Origin: DATLAN01 sp035527455
GTDB lineage: Bacteria > Planctomycetota > Planctomycetia > Pirellulales > Thermoguttaceae
NCBI GenBank assembly: GCA_035527455.1
Contig: DATLAN010000354.1
Span: forward strand, 1 to 19,690
Direction of reading: 5' to 3'
Length of the DNA stretch: 19,690 bases
The notes beneath the pieces were generated by a model, which saw only the letters and a program-made list of their open reading frames with translations, made no database searches and was not told where the DNA came from. Shown piece by piece: positions 1 to 7,249 of this stretch; the first letter of the stretch is position 1; every line of letters starts with the position of its first letter. Both the position numbers and the translations under genes were made by a program.

Positions 1-172
1 TGAGAGCCTGTGAAGCGATTGGTAGCGAAGGACTTTGCATATACCGCCCGCGCCGTGGGCTGGGAGGTATTCTTGACGCTTCCAGCACCGCTGTGAGCAT
101 GGTCGGATTGTTGACGGGGCTTGCCCCGTTGTGAAAGCCCCCTAGTTTCCGCAGTCTTCCTCGACGAATGGT
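1..172. other. No gene recognised; short palindrome only
   Basis: I see no supportable gene here. One plus-strand frame is open from base 3 to a stop at about 134, but it has no recognisable similarity and no start within the window. The only clear structure is a 16-base palindrome at 114-129 (ACGGGGC, TT, GCCCCGT). It shares the GGGCTTGCCC core with the larger palindromic repeats at 4813-4841 and 13144-13172. The segment lies just downstream of a transposase remnant, so it may include the end of a decayed insertion sequence, but I could not identify a terminal inverted repeat. Confidence 0.4.
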
Positions 173-445
173 TTACTTCATCTCGATCTCTTGTTGGGCG
201 CGCAGGGCGACCGCCCGAATCAGGTTATGCGCCAACACATACCACAGAATCACGGCTTTCACCTTGGGGCTGCCTCGCACACGGAACTGCTGAAGCCCGC
301 GATTACGCGCGATGGCATTGACGCATTCGGCCGTTGCGGCACGTTCTTTGTAGATCTCCTTGGCTTCGGCGGTCGCCATCCGTGTTCGCCACGCCGATCC
401 AGTTCTCGCGCGCTGCCGATTCCCCGCAGCGTGGCGTACCACCAC
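173..445 (-). pseudogene. C-terminal remnant of an IS1182/IS5-like transposase
   Basis: About 80 residues match the C-terminal signature of DDE transposases of the IS1182/IS5 group: WRTRMATAEAKEIYKERAAT, then ECVNAIARNRGLQQFRVRG, then KVKAVILWYVLAHNLIRAV. In intact family members this segment lies at the end of a protein of roughly 450-500 residues and carries the last catalytic Glu region (AEAKEIYKERAATAE). Here the frame is closed by a stop a few codons upstream of the GTG at 445, and no DDE core is found in the neighbouring frames. It is therefore a truncated, inactive relic rather than a gene. It points to past IS insertion next to the decayed dockerin gene at 572-916. The family assignment rests on motif recognition, not a search. 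Confidence 0.75.
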
Positions 446-571
446 CGGCCCCTACCTCCGTGCAATCTGGCATCGCATCCCTCGCCGGCAAGGCAAACAG
501 GGTGCCCTGTCGCTGGCTGAAAAACGAGTTGGCAGAAGACGAATCCGACATGCCGCCGTTGTAGGAAACTA

Positions 572-916
572 TTAACGTTTTGTCGATCCCGATAAATTCA
601 AAAACTCTGAGGTTTGAGATAGCGGCAAACGAAAAGACCCCCGTACTTTGGCATAGATAGACTCCATGCAAAGGGGGGCTAGGGAGGTTTTTTCGGGTTT
701 TCTACGGGTGGAACTCACCACAGAGGGCAATTCGGCGCTTTCGGCCGGCAAGGCCATGGGCAACGGGGCTTCCTCGAGCGGCGGAGCGATCAACTTCAGG
801 GCCGTGAAGAAGTTCGTCTGGTTGTTCCGCACCAGCAGCACGTCGGTCGAGTTCACCCGTTGGTCGTGGTTGTAGTCGTAAGGAAAATCGGCGGCCGCCG
901 CCGGTTGACGCGTGTT
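572..916 (-). pseudogene. C-terminal remnant of a dockerin-type secreted protein
   Basis: The minus strand encodes a single dockerin-type calcium loop at about 841-890: DYNHDQRVNSTD, with Asp, Asn, Asp and Asp at positions 1, 3, 5 and 12. It is followed by LLVRNNQTNFFTALKLI and a tail of about 70 residues that ends at the stop at 572. This arrangement, one loop and then RNNQT and a short tail, is a familiar C-terminus of large secreted planctomycete proteins. The upstream part of such a protein is missing. The frame stays open through the oppositely oriented gene at 1001-4837, but there it carries only antisense sequence with no domain. I read it as a 5'-truncated gene end left by rearrangement, possibly linked to the transposase remnant beside it. 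The upstream boundary given is approximate. Confidence 0.65.
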
Positions 917-1000
917 TAGGGCCGGAGGATACTGGAATCTGAAACCCTTCCGAGAAGAATCCCGCCGTTTCGACACACGAATTCCCCTTGAAAGGCCACG

Positions 1001-4000
1001 ATGACTCGTCCCGTCCTGCGGATCGCCCTTCCTGCCGTATTGATTGCTCTTGGAACCCTGCTGGCACTGGTGGTCGACCTCGATTGCGTCGGCATTGCGC
1101 CGGTCCCTTCGCCGGCCAAGGCCGCCGATTGGCCGATGTGGCGCTATGACGCCGGCCACACGGCCGCTTGCCCGCACGATCTGCCCGAGAGACTCCACTT
1201 GCAGTGGACGCGCCGATATACGCAACGGGTTCCCGTCTGGGACGATCCGCTCAATCGCGACTTGATGGGCTACGACAGGATCTTCGAGCCGGTCGTCAGC
1301 GGCGGGCGGATGTTCGTCGCCTTCAATGACGCCGACAAGCTGGTCGCGCTGGACTGCGACTCGGGCGAAGAACTCTGGGCCTTCTACGCCGAGGCCCCCA
1401 TCCGGTTCCCGCCCGTCTGCTTCGATGACAACGTCTATTTCACCAGCGACGACGGGCATCTGTATTGTCTGAAGGCCGAGGGCGGCGGGTTGAAATGGAA
1501 GTTCCGCGGTGGGCCGTCGGCGCGGAAGGTGCTGGGCAACCGGCGCGTGATTTCGGCCTGGCCCGCCCGCGGAGGCCCGGTAGTCCGCGACGGCAACGTC
1601 TATTTCGCCGCCAGCATCTGGCCGCTGATGGGCACGTTCATCTACGCGCTCGACGCGGAGACGGGCAAGGTGGTTTGGGTCAACGATTCGACCGGTGCGC
1701 AATACATGCTCCAACCGCACCAGGCCTTGTCGTTCGCGGGCGTTGCGCCGCAGGGCACGCTGGTGGCTACCGAAAATCTCTTGCTGGTGCCGGGTGGGCG
1801 GTCCCTGCCGGCGGCGTTCGACCGCCGGACCGGCGCCTACCGGTTCTTCCATCTCGACGCCGGCGGCAAGGGGAACGGGGGATCGTTCGTCGTTTCGGAC
1901 GAGTCGCGATTCTTCGTCCATACCCGATATCGCGGCACGGCGGCCTACCGCCTGGCCGACGGCATACCGGCGACCTTTTTCGTCAACGAGCCGGTACTCT
2001 CCGAAAAGGTCGTCTACGCAGCGACCAGTCCCACCCAACAAGGAAAGGAAGCCGTCCAGGCTTTCGGCGAGGACAACCAGGTCCGTTGGGCCGTCGAGGC
2101 CGACGGCACCGGCGACCTGATCCGGGCCGGTAACCGACTCTACGCAGCCGGCAAAGACGCGATCATCGCTATCGACCTGCCCGGAACAATGACCAAAGCG
2201 AAGATCGCCTGGTCGATCCCCGTCGAGGCAACCGTGCTGCGTTTGCTGGCGGCGGACGACAAGCTCTTCGCCGTGACGCTCGACGGGCGGATCATGGCCT
2301 TCGGGCCGGAACAGGTCGAGCCGGTCGTTCACGGCCGGTCCCTTGCCCCCGCGCCCGATTACGGCAAGCCGGAAGCCCTCGATATCGCCGAGCAAATCAT
2401 CCAGACGGCCGGCGCGGCGGAAGGCTATGCGTTGTACTACGGGCCGGACGACGGCGCGCTGTTCGAGGCGATCCTGGCGCAGTCCGGCTTGCATGTGGTC
2501 GCCGTCGAGACCCAGGAAGCCAGAATCGAGCGAATCCGCCCGATGTTCGACGCGCGGGGATTGTACGGCACGCGCGTGACGATCCACTTGGGCGATCCCG
2601 TGTCTTTCCGGGCACCGCCCTATATCGCTCACCTGGTTTTGGTGGGCAAGACCATGGCCGGCCGACTTGCAGATCAGCAGGTGCTCAGGCGCGTTTACGC
2701 ATCGGTTCGGCCGTATGGCGGAGGGCTTTGGCTGCCGCTCGATGAGACCGAAGACGCGGCGCTGCTGGGCAGGCTGCGAGAAGCGGGGCTCCCGCAAGCG
2801 AAGTTCCTGCCCGTCGCCGGCGGAACGATGATCCTGCGCGAGGGTCCCTTGCCCGGCGCCGCCGAGTGGACCCACGCCTACGGCGACGTCGCCAACACGG
2901 TCAAATCCAACGACCGTCTCGTCCGGGCGCCGTTGGGGGTGCTCTGGTTCGGCGGCAATTCGAATGCCGACGTGCTGCCCCGCCACGGTCACGGACCCAG
3001 CGAACAGGTCCTCGGCGGACGGCTGTTCATCGAGGGGCTCAATAGCCTCAGCGCACGCGACGTCTATACCGGCCGGGTGTTGTGGAAACGCCAATTCGAA
3101 GACCTCGGCAACTTCGACGTCTACTATGACGACAGCTACGCCGATATGCCGTTGAGCACGGCGTACAATCAAGTCCACATTCCCGGCGCCAGTCAGCGGG
3201 GAACCAACTTCGTGGCCACGCACGAGGGCGTCTATCTGGTGGAAGGCAGCCGTTGCCTCCTGCTGGACGTCCAGACGGGCGAGACGCTCAAGACGTTCGA
3301 GATGCCGGCGAAAGACGGGCAAGCCGATCCGCCGCCATGGGGATTCCTCGGCGTCTACCAGGACGTCTTGCTCGGCGGAGCCGGCTTCGGCGACTTCGGG
3401 CGATTGGGCTACAAATACCAGCCGGAAAAGAAAAAAGGCATTGCCTTTGGGCCCGACAAATCGGCCAGCCGAGGACTGGTCGCCTTCGATCGCCACTCGG
3501 GCGAAATCCTCTGGAAGATCGACGCCCAACACACCTTCCTGCACAACGGCATCGTCGTCGGCAACGGGCGGGTCTACCTGCTCGACAAACTCCCCAAACG
3601 GGTCGAAGACTCCAACAAGCGGCGCGGCCTCGACGATCCGGCCACCTATCGCCTGATGGCCTTGGACGCCAAGACGGGCGAAGAACTCTGGAGCGAGTCG
3701 AAGAACGTCTTCGGCTCGTGGCTGGGCTACAGCGAGCCTCGCGATGTCCTGCTGCTGGCCGGCGCCGCTGCCGCCGACCGCAGCCCGGACGAGGTCGGCG
3801 CCGGCATGGCGGCCTATCGGGGCGAAAGCGGCGAGCTGATCTGGGAGAAAACAGATCGCCAGTACGCCGGCCCGTGCATGATCCACAACGACATCATCAT
3901 CACCAACCTCAGCCAGCACAGCGTCTCCAGCGGCGCTTTCAGCCTGCTCGATGGCTCGGAACTCATGGTCACCGACCCGATCACCGGCGTCAAGCAGCGA

Positions 4001-4837
4001 TGGCTGATCCCGCGCGACAAGGGCTGCAACACGGCCGTGGCCAGCGAGTACCTGCTGACCTTTCGCGACGGAGCGGCCAGCTACTACGACCTGACGAGCG
4101 TCGGCGGCACGGCGAGTCTGGGCGGATTCAAGTCCGGTTGCACGTCGAACCTGATCGCCGCCGACGGCGTGCTCAACGCGCCCGACTACACCCGCACGTG
4201 TACCTGCGCCTATCAGAACCAGACGTCGCTGGCTTTGATCCACATGCCCGACGTCGAGACGTGGACCGTCGGTCAATTCGCCGACGAGAAGAAGGAGGAA
4301 GTGCGGATCAAACAGATCGGCGTCAATCTGGGGGCGCCCGGCGACCGGCGATCGCCCGAAGGCACGCTTTGGCTGGAGTATCCGATCGTCGGCGGTCCTT
4401 CGCCGCACATCCCGATCGAGGTAGACGGATCGCCCAAGTGGTTCCGTCACCACGCTTCTCGGATCGTCGGTCTGGGGCTGGGATGGGTCGGGGCGTCGGG
4501 GGTGGAAGGGGCCGAGAAGATCACTCTGCGGCTCGTGCCCGAAGGCACCGGCCCCGCCGCGAAGTACACCGTGCGCCTCTACTTCGTCGAGCCGCACGAG
4601 GAGATCGGTCCGGGCGACCGCGTGTTCGACGTGGCGTTGCAGGGAAAGCCGACCCTGACCGGACTCGACGTGGTCCGGGAGGCCGGCGGGCCGAACCGGC
4701 TGATGGTCAAGGAGTCTGCCCAGGTCCTGGTCGCATCGGAGTTGACCATCAGCTTCAGCCCGAAGTCCGGACGTCCGGCCGTCATCAGCGGGATCGAGGT
4801 CATCGCCGAGCCAACGGCGGGCAAGCCCGCCCGCTAA
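1001..4837 (+). CDS. Secreted PQQ-like beta-propeller protein with inserted methyltransferase-like fold and C-terminal malectin-like domain
   Basis: This 1278-residue protein starts at an ATG preceded by GAAAGG. A signal peptide is visible (basic start, hydrophobic stretch to about residue 26, AKA-type cleavage site near 40). Propeller repeats of the PQQ-like kind lie at about 80-450 (ALDCDSGEELWAF, YALDAETGKVVWV) and again at about 640-1085 (SARDVYTGRVLWK, VAFDRHSGEILWK, MALDAKTGEELWS). Between them, about 455-625, is a segment resembling a Rossmann methyltransferase (ALYYGPDDGALFEAIL, then VVAVET, then a late beta-strand hairpin). About 1085-1275 resembles a malectin carbohydrate-binding domain (YTVRLYFVEPHEE, then RVFDVALQGK, ending ISGIEVI). 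It probably acts outside the cytoplasm, perhaps binding or sensing carbohydrate. PQQ binding and enzyme activity cannot be claimed. The last codons and the stop lie inside a palindromic repeat. Confidence 0.9.
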   Translation: MTRPVLRIALPAVLIALGTLLALVVDLDCVGIAPVPSPAKAADWPMWRYDAGHTAACPHDLPERLHLQWTRRYTQRVPVWDDPLNRDLMGYDRIFEPVVSGGRMFVAFNDADKLVALDCDSGEELWAFYAEAPIRFPPVCFDDNVYFTSDDGHLYCLKAEGGGLKWKFRGGPSARKVLGNRRVISAWPARGGPVVRDGNVYFAASIWPLMGTFIYALDAETGKVVWVNDSTGAQYMLQPHQALSFAGVAPQGTLVATENLLLVPGGRSLPAAFDRRTGAYRFFHLDAGGKGNGGSFVVSDESRFFVHTRYRGTAAYRLADGIPATFFVNEPVLSEKVVYAATSPTQQGKEAVQAFGEDNQVRWAVEADGTGDLIRAGNRLYAAGKDAIIAIDLPGTMTKAKIAWSIPVEATVLRLLAADDKLFAVTLDGRIMAFGPEQVEPVVHGRSLAPAPDYGKPEALDIAEQIIQTAGAAEGYALYYGPDDGALFEAILAQSGLHVVAVETQEARIERIRPMFDARGLYGTRVTIHLGDPVSFRAPPYIAHLVLVGKTMAGRLADQQVLRRVYASVRPYGGGLWLPLDETEDAALLGRLREAGLPQAKFLPVAGGTMILREGPLPGAAEWTHAYGDVANTVKSNDRLVRAPLGVLWFGGNSNADVLPRHGHGPSEQVLGGRLFIEGLNSLSARDVYTGRVLWKRQFEDLGNFDVYYDDSYADMPLSTAYNQVHIPGASQRGTNFVATHEGVYLVEGSRCLLLDVQTGETLKTFEMPAKDGQADPPPWGFLGVYQDVLLGGAGFGDFGRLGYKYQPEKKKGIAFGPDKSASRGLVAFDRHSGEILWKIDAQHTFLHNGIVVGNGRVYLLDKLPKRVEDSNKRRGLDDPATYRLMALDAKTGEELWSESKNVFGSWLGYSEPRDVLLLAGAAAADRSPDEVGAGMAAYRGESGELIWEKTDRQYAGPCMIHNDIIITNLSQHSVSSGAFSLLDGSELMVTDPITGVKQRWLIPRDKGCNTAVASEYLLTFRDGAASYYDLTSVGGTASLGGFKSGCTSNLIAADGVLNAPDYTRTCTCAYQNQTSLALIHMPDVETWTVGQFADEKKEEVRIKQIGVNLGAPGDRRSPEGTLWLEYPIVGGPSPHIPIEVDGSPKWFRHHASRIVGLGLGWVGASGVEGAEKITLRLVPEGTGPAAKYTVRLYFVEPHEEIGPGDRVFDVALQGKPTLTGLDVVREAGGPNRLMVKESAQVLVASELTISFSPKSGRPAVISGIEVIAEPTAGKPAR

Positions 4838-4841
4838 ACGT
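4813..4841. repeat. 29-base palindromic repeat overlapping a stop codon (copy 1)
   Basis: These 29 bases recur exactly, in inverted orientation, at 13144-13172; the flanking bases differ on both sides. The core is a palindrome (GGCGGGC, AA, GCCCGCC). The repeat begins in the coding sequence and covers the last codons (GGKPAR-like end) and the TAA of the propeller gene. It resembles REP-type elements, which usually lie just after a gene, but here it forms the gene's end. There is no T-run after it, so I do not call it a terminator. Confidence 0.8.
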
Positions 4842-5247
4842 CGTGTGTTGAAGCTGATATTGGCGCAATTGGTCTGCCGGGCCTCGCATCTCGCCCAATT
4901 GCCACAAGCGTGACAGTCGGACCACCCCTTGTGGACGACTCTGCCCGGGACGTTGAAAAAAGGCAACGCGGCTTGGACGGCCGCCGATCGGCACAAGGTC
5001 TTGACTGTCAAGCACTTGGGGCCGGGCGGATCGAGGTGCGGTTGGGCAATCTTGCGAAAAAGCAACGATTAGGTTTGCCTTGCGGCCTTTCAGGGGCAAT
5101 GTTCTTGAAGACGCGCTTTGGCCGAAGAAGAATACGGCCGCCGTGGTAACCAACCCACGAGTCAGTAAAGGAACACCTTCCCCTTTGGCCATCGGTCAAA
5201 GCGTGTCGTCTTCTTCCCCGCCGAGTAAAGGAAAAAGGAGCGTTGCG
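4842..5247. other. Intergenic stretch of about 400 bases, no gene recognised
   Basis: Several long frames cross this stretch, but none shows a recognisable domain or a convincing start. It holds one imperfectly placed inverted repeat, GCAATTGG at 4865-4872 and CCAATTGC at 4895-4902 with a 22-base loop. At its right end is the ribosome binding site AAGGAG (5235-5240) of the next gene. I saw no clear sigma-70 promoter for that gene. Confidence 0.5.
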
Positions 5248-5670
5248 ATGCGATGGAGTTGCTGGATTCTTGCCCTGTTGGCCGCGGCCGGCCTGACGAA
5301 TACACCTTCTGCATCTTCGGGAGCCGGGCCGGCTTGTGCGTCGTCGTTCAACTTGGTACCGGGCTGCTGCGAATGCCCGCCTTCGTGCTGCGATAACGCA
5401 TGGGTCGGCTATTGTGAAGAGAAAGCGCGTTGGCAGGGGTTTTGGACCAGGATGGGAACCGGTGCCGGGCTGGCGCGCTGGAGTCGGCCGGCCTGTGCCA
5501 CGTGCCCGACGGCCGCGGCCGGATGTGGGTCGCCGGACGTCGCAACGCCGACCCGTGCTGCCGTGCCCATGGAACTCGCCGATCCGGCCCCCCTGCCGCC
5601 CGATTCCGATCCGGCCCCGGAAAAGGCGACTTGGCGACTGCCTTTGCCGAGGATTTTCTGGCTTAGGTGA
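5248..5670 (+). CDS. Small Cys-rich secreted protein, function unknown
   Basis: This 140-residue protein starts at the ATG at 5248, seven bases after a good AAGGAG. Longer in-frame starts upstream lack such a site. Residues 1-23 look like a signal peptide (MRWSCWILALLAAAGL). The mature part has ten cysteines, with a cluster at 40, 41, 43, 47 and 48 followed by DNAWVGYCEEKARWQGFW and then C83, C86 and C93. The C-terminal third is Pro/Ala-rich and low complexity. I recall similar small proteins with a CCE.PPS.CDNAW...YC.EKARW pattern in planctomycetes, but no function is known to me. The Cys pairs suggest disulfides in an exported protein. It ends ahead of the terminator at 5787-5832, so it is probably a single-gene transcript. 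Confidence 0.75.
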   Translation: MRWSCWILALLAAAGLTNTPSASSGAGPACASSFNLVPGCCECPPSCCDNAWVGYCEEKARWQGFWTRMGTGAGLARWSRPACATCPTAAAGCGSPDVATPTRAAVPMELADPAPLPPDSDPAPEKATWRLPLPRIFWLR

Positions 5671-5758
5671 CGGGCAGAGAATCGGAATAAGTGGCGGAAT
5701 CGGCTTCAGAAGTCTGGCCCTTGCGGCCGATTCAACTCATATAGACGTGCCGGGAGGG

Positions 5759-5777
5759 CGGGACACGCGTTGTCCCG
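5759..5777. other. Short hairpin after the Cys-rich protein gene
   Basis: A perfect 7-base stem (CGGGACA / TGTCCCG) encloses a 5-base loop and is followed by only three T residues. It could assist termination or mRNA 3' end stability, but the stronger terminator lies just downstream at 5787. Confidence 0.4.
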
Positions 5778-5786
5778 TTTCAGGAT

Positions 5787-5832
5787 AAAGATCATGGTAT
5801 GACGACGGATCGGCTTACCATGATCTTTTTTT
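5787..5832. terminator. Intrinsic terminator between convergent genes, probably two-way
   Basis: A perfect 13-base inverted repeat (AAAGATCATGGTA at 5787-5799, TACCATGATCTTT at 5816-5828) with a 16-base loop runs into seven T residues (5826-5832) on the plus strand. On the minus strand the same stem ends in TTTAT. It sits between the plus-strand gene ending at 5670 and the minus-strand gene ending at 5859, so it can serve both. Confidence 0.85.
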
Positions 5833-5858
5833 GCGCGCCTCCGGTCGCCGGGTGACCG

Positions 5859-6959
5859 TTACTGCTCGTTCTCCGCCGCCAGACACTCCCTCGGCGTGAC
5901 CACCCCGTCGTTGTTGGGGTCTAGCCGCGCAAATTCGTCCGCCTTCGTATCGGTCCAGTCGCTCTCGTACTCGGCCATGGTCACCTGACCGTCCCCGTTG
6001 ACGTCTTTTTCGGTGAACCACTCGGGCAGTTCGCCCGGCAATCGTTCCATGGCCGTGAGAAACCGGTAGGTTGGAGGGTCGTCCGACCCACCGTCGCGGG
6101 AGGACCCCCAATCCGACTTCTTTTGGCTGTAGTCCTCCAGCCATCCGGCCAGTTCGTGCTCCGTGATCTTGCCGTCGTGATCGCGGTCGGCCGACCAATG
6201 ACTGCGGTGCATCTGGCTCCACTCGTCTTTTTCCAGCACGCCGCTTTCGTTCTTGTCGTATTGTTTCAAGAGACTCCTGGCGTGTTCGCGAAGCCGGTCC
6301 GAGTCATGTCCGGAAGACCCGCCGGAGTGCGACGAAGATCCGCTCCCGGAAGATCCTCCCGACGAATCGCGCGATCCGCCCTCGGAGCGATCGTCGTCGG
6401 GTTTGCCGAATCCGGGGGGCGCGGACTCCTTGGTCTCGACGCCGAAGCCGGGGACTTTCGACTCCGTGGAAAACCCGCCCGACGAACTCGACGAGGATGA
6501 GCCGCCTGCGTCGCCGCCGGCCCGCTTGTTCAGTCCTTCCTGGATCTTACTGATGGAGACGGGGAATTTGACTTCCAGCCCGGCCTGGCCGATGATCCGC
6601 TCGGCGTAGGATTTCCTCATGCTGCTGCTGGAGACCTCCTCGGCGTCGATCATGCCGTTGCCGTTGGCGTCCCAGTTCCGCATGATTTCGCCGTACCACT
6701 GCAGGCGGCGCTGGGCCTCGTCGGACGAGGAGCGGTCACCCTCGGAGCGGTCGTCTCGGGAGCGATCGTCCCCTCTGGGCGGACCTGGCCCGCGGTCGTC
6801 CCCTCTGGGCGGACCCGGCCCGCGGTCGTCGTGTCCGGGCCCTCCTTCGCCGCGCCCCCCCCAAGAGGGTCTCTGCCCCAATGCCGAGTTCCATGCAACG
6901 GCTGCGGTCGCCAAGAACAGCAGGACGCCTCCTGTCACCAACTTCCAATCGCTTTTCAT
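5859..6959 (-). CDS. Secreted multi-EF-hand protein
   Basis: This 366-residue protein has a signal peptide at about 1-29 (GVLLFLATAAVAW, then NSALGQ). A Gly/Pro/Asp/Arg-rich stretch follows, with a 10-residue unit repeated in tandem (GPGPPRGDDR). Five canonical 12-residue EF-hand loops can be read: 97-108 (DANGNGMIDAEE), 235-246 (DKNESGVLEKDE), 258-269 (DRDHDGKITEHE), 319-330 (DVNGDGQVTMAE) and 347-358 (DPNNDGVVTPRE). Loops 1 and 2 are separated by a Ser/Gly-rich linker of about 60 residues. It probably binds calcium outside the cytoplasm; the partner is unknown. It is transcribed divergently from the Spy-like gene at 7250 and has its own clear promoter. Secreted EF-hand proteins of this kind are common in planctomycetes. 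Confidence 0.88.
   Translation of the reverse strand: MKSDWKLVTGGVLLFLATAAVAWNSALGQRPSWGGRGEGGPGHDDRGPGPPRGDDRGPGPPRGDDRSRDDRSEGDRSSSDEAQRRLQWYGEIMRNWDANGNGMIDAEEVSSSSMRKSYAERIIGQAGLEVKFPVSISKIQEGLNKRAGGDAGGSSSSSSSGGFSTESKVPGFGVETKESAPPGFGKPDDDRSEGGSRDSSGGSSGSGSSSHSGGSSGHDSDRLREHARSLLKQYDKNESGVLEKDEWSQMHRSHWSADRDHDGKITEHELAGWLEDYSQKKSDWGSSRDGGSDDPPTYRFLTAMERLPGELPEWFTEKDVNGDGQVTMAEYESDWTDTKADEFARLDPNNDGVVTPRECLAAENEQ
6771..6830. repeat. 30-base tandem duplication inside the EF-hand gene
   Basis: Two adjacent 30-base units (6771-6800 and 6801-6830) differ at one base. They encode two copies of a 10-residue Gly/Pro/Arg/Asp unit just after the signal peptide. The unit length keeps the frame, so copy number could vary without breaking the gene. 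Confidence 0.85.
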
Positions 6960-7000
6960 GGCCGATTCTCTCGCACTGAAATGGCCCTTACGGAAAATAC

Positions 7001-7029
7001 ATTATAGCCGAACGTGTGGCATTCTGCAA
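7001..7029 (-). promoter_or_regulatory. Sigma-70-type promoter of the EF-hand gene
   Basis: On the minus strand the -10 box is a perfect TATAAT (plus coordinates 7001-7006). The -35 box is TTGCAG (7024-7029, four of six consensus bases), and the spacing is exactly 17. The predicted start of transcription, near 6994, leaves a leader of about 35 bases before the ATG at 6959. Confidence 0.75.
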
Positions 7030-7086
7030 CTTGCAGGATTCTCCGGCCCAAGAATGGAACGGGTAATTGAAATGCCCTATTGCACT

Positions 7087-7165
7087 AAACCCGCGAATCC
7101 GCTTTGGGTTTCGCGAGGCACCCTTGAAAGGAGCCGCGAAACTTAATCCCCGCCCCGGGGTTTAA
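7087..7165 (+). other. Possible structured leader upstream of the Spy-like gene
   Basis: Several inverted repeats overlap here. AAACCC (7087-7092) can pair with GGGTTT (7106-7111), and CGCGAA (7092-7097) with TTCGCG (7110-7115). Alternatively GTTTCGCG (7108-7115) can pair with CGCGAAAC (7135-7142), which would place an AAAGGAG in its loop. A further hairpin follows at 7143-7165 (one mismatch in nine pairs). The first two pairings exclude the third. Whether the segment is transcribed is not known, because I could not place a plus-strand promoter. Confidence 0.35.
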
Positions 7166-7249
7166 TCCATGGGGCCGGAGCAGCGACAGAGGTGCCCGGC
7201 GGATGTAATGTTCTTGGTTTCAGGTCTAATGGAGCGAAAGGAGCCCGAA

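Noticed and set aside
572..5065. A 1497-codon open frame on the minus strand opposite the propeller gene
   Set aside because: It is an antisense shadow of a GC-rich gene: no domains over 916-5065, Arg/Asp/Gly-rich translation, and the plus-strand frame has a clear signal peptide and repeats. Only the last part (572-916) holds a recognisable dockerin end.
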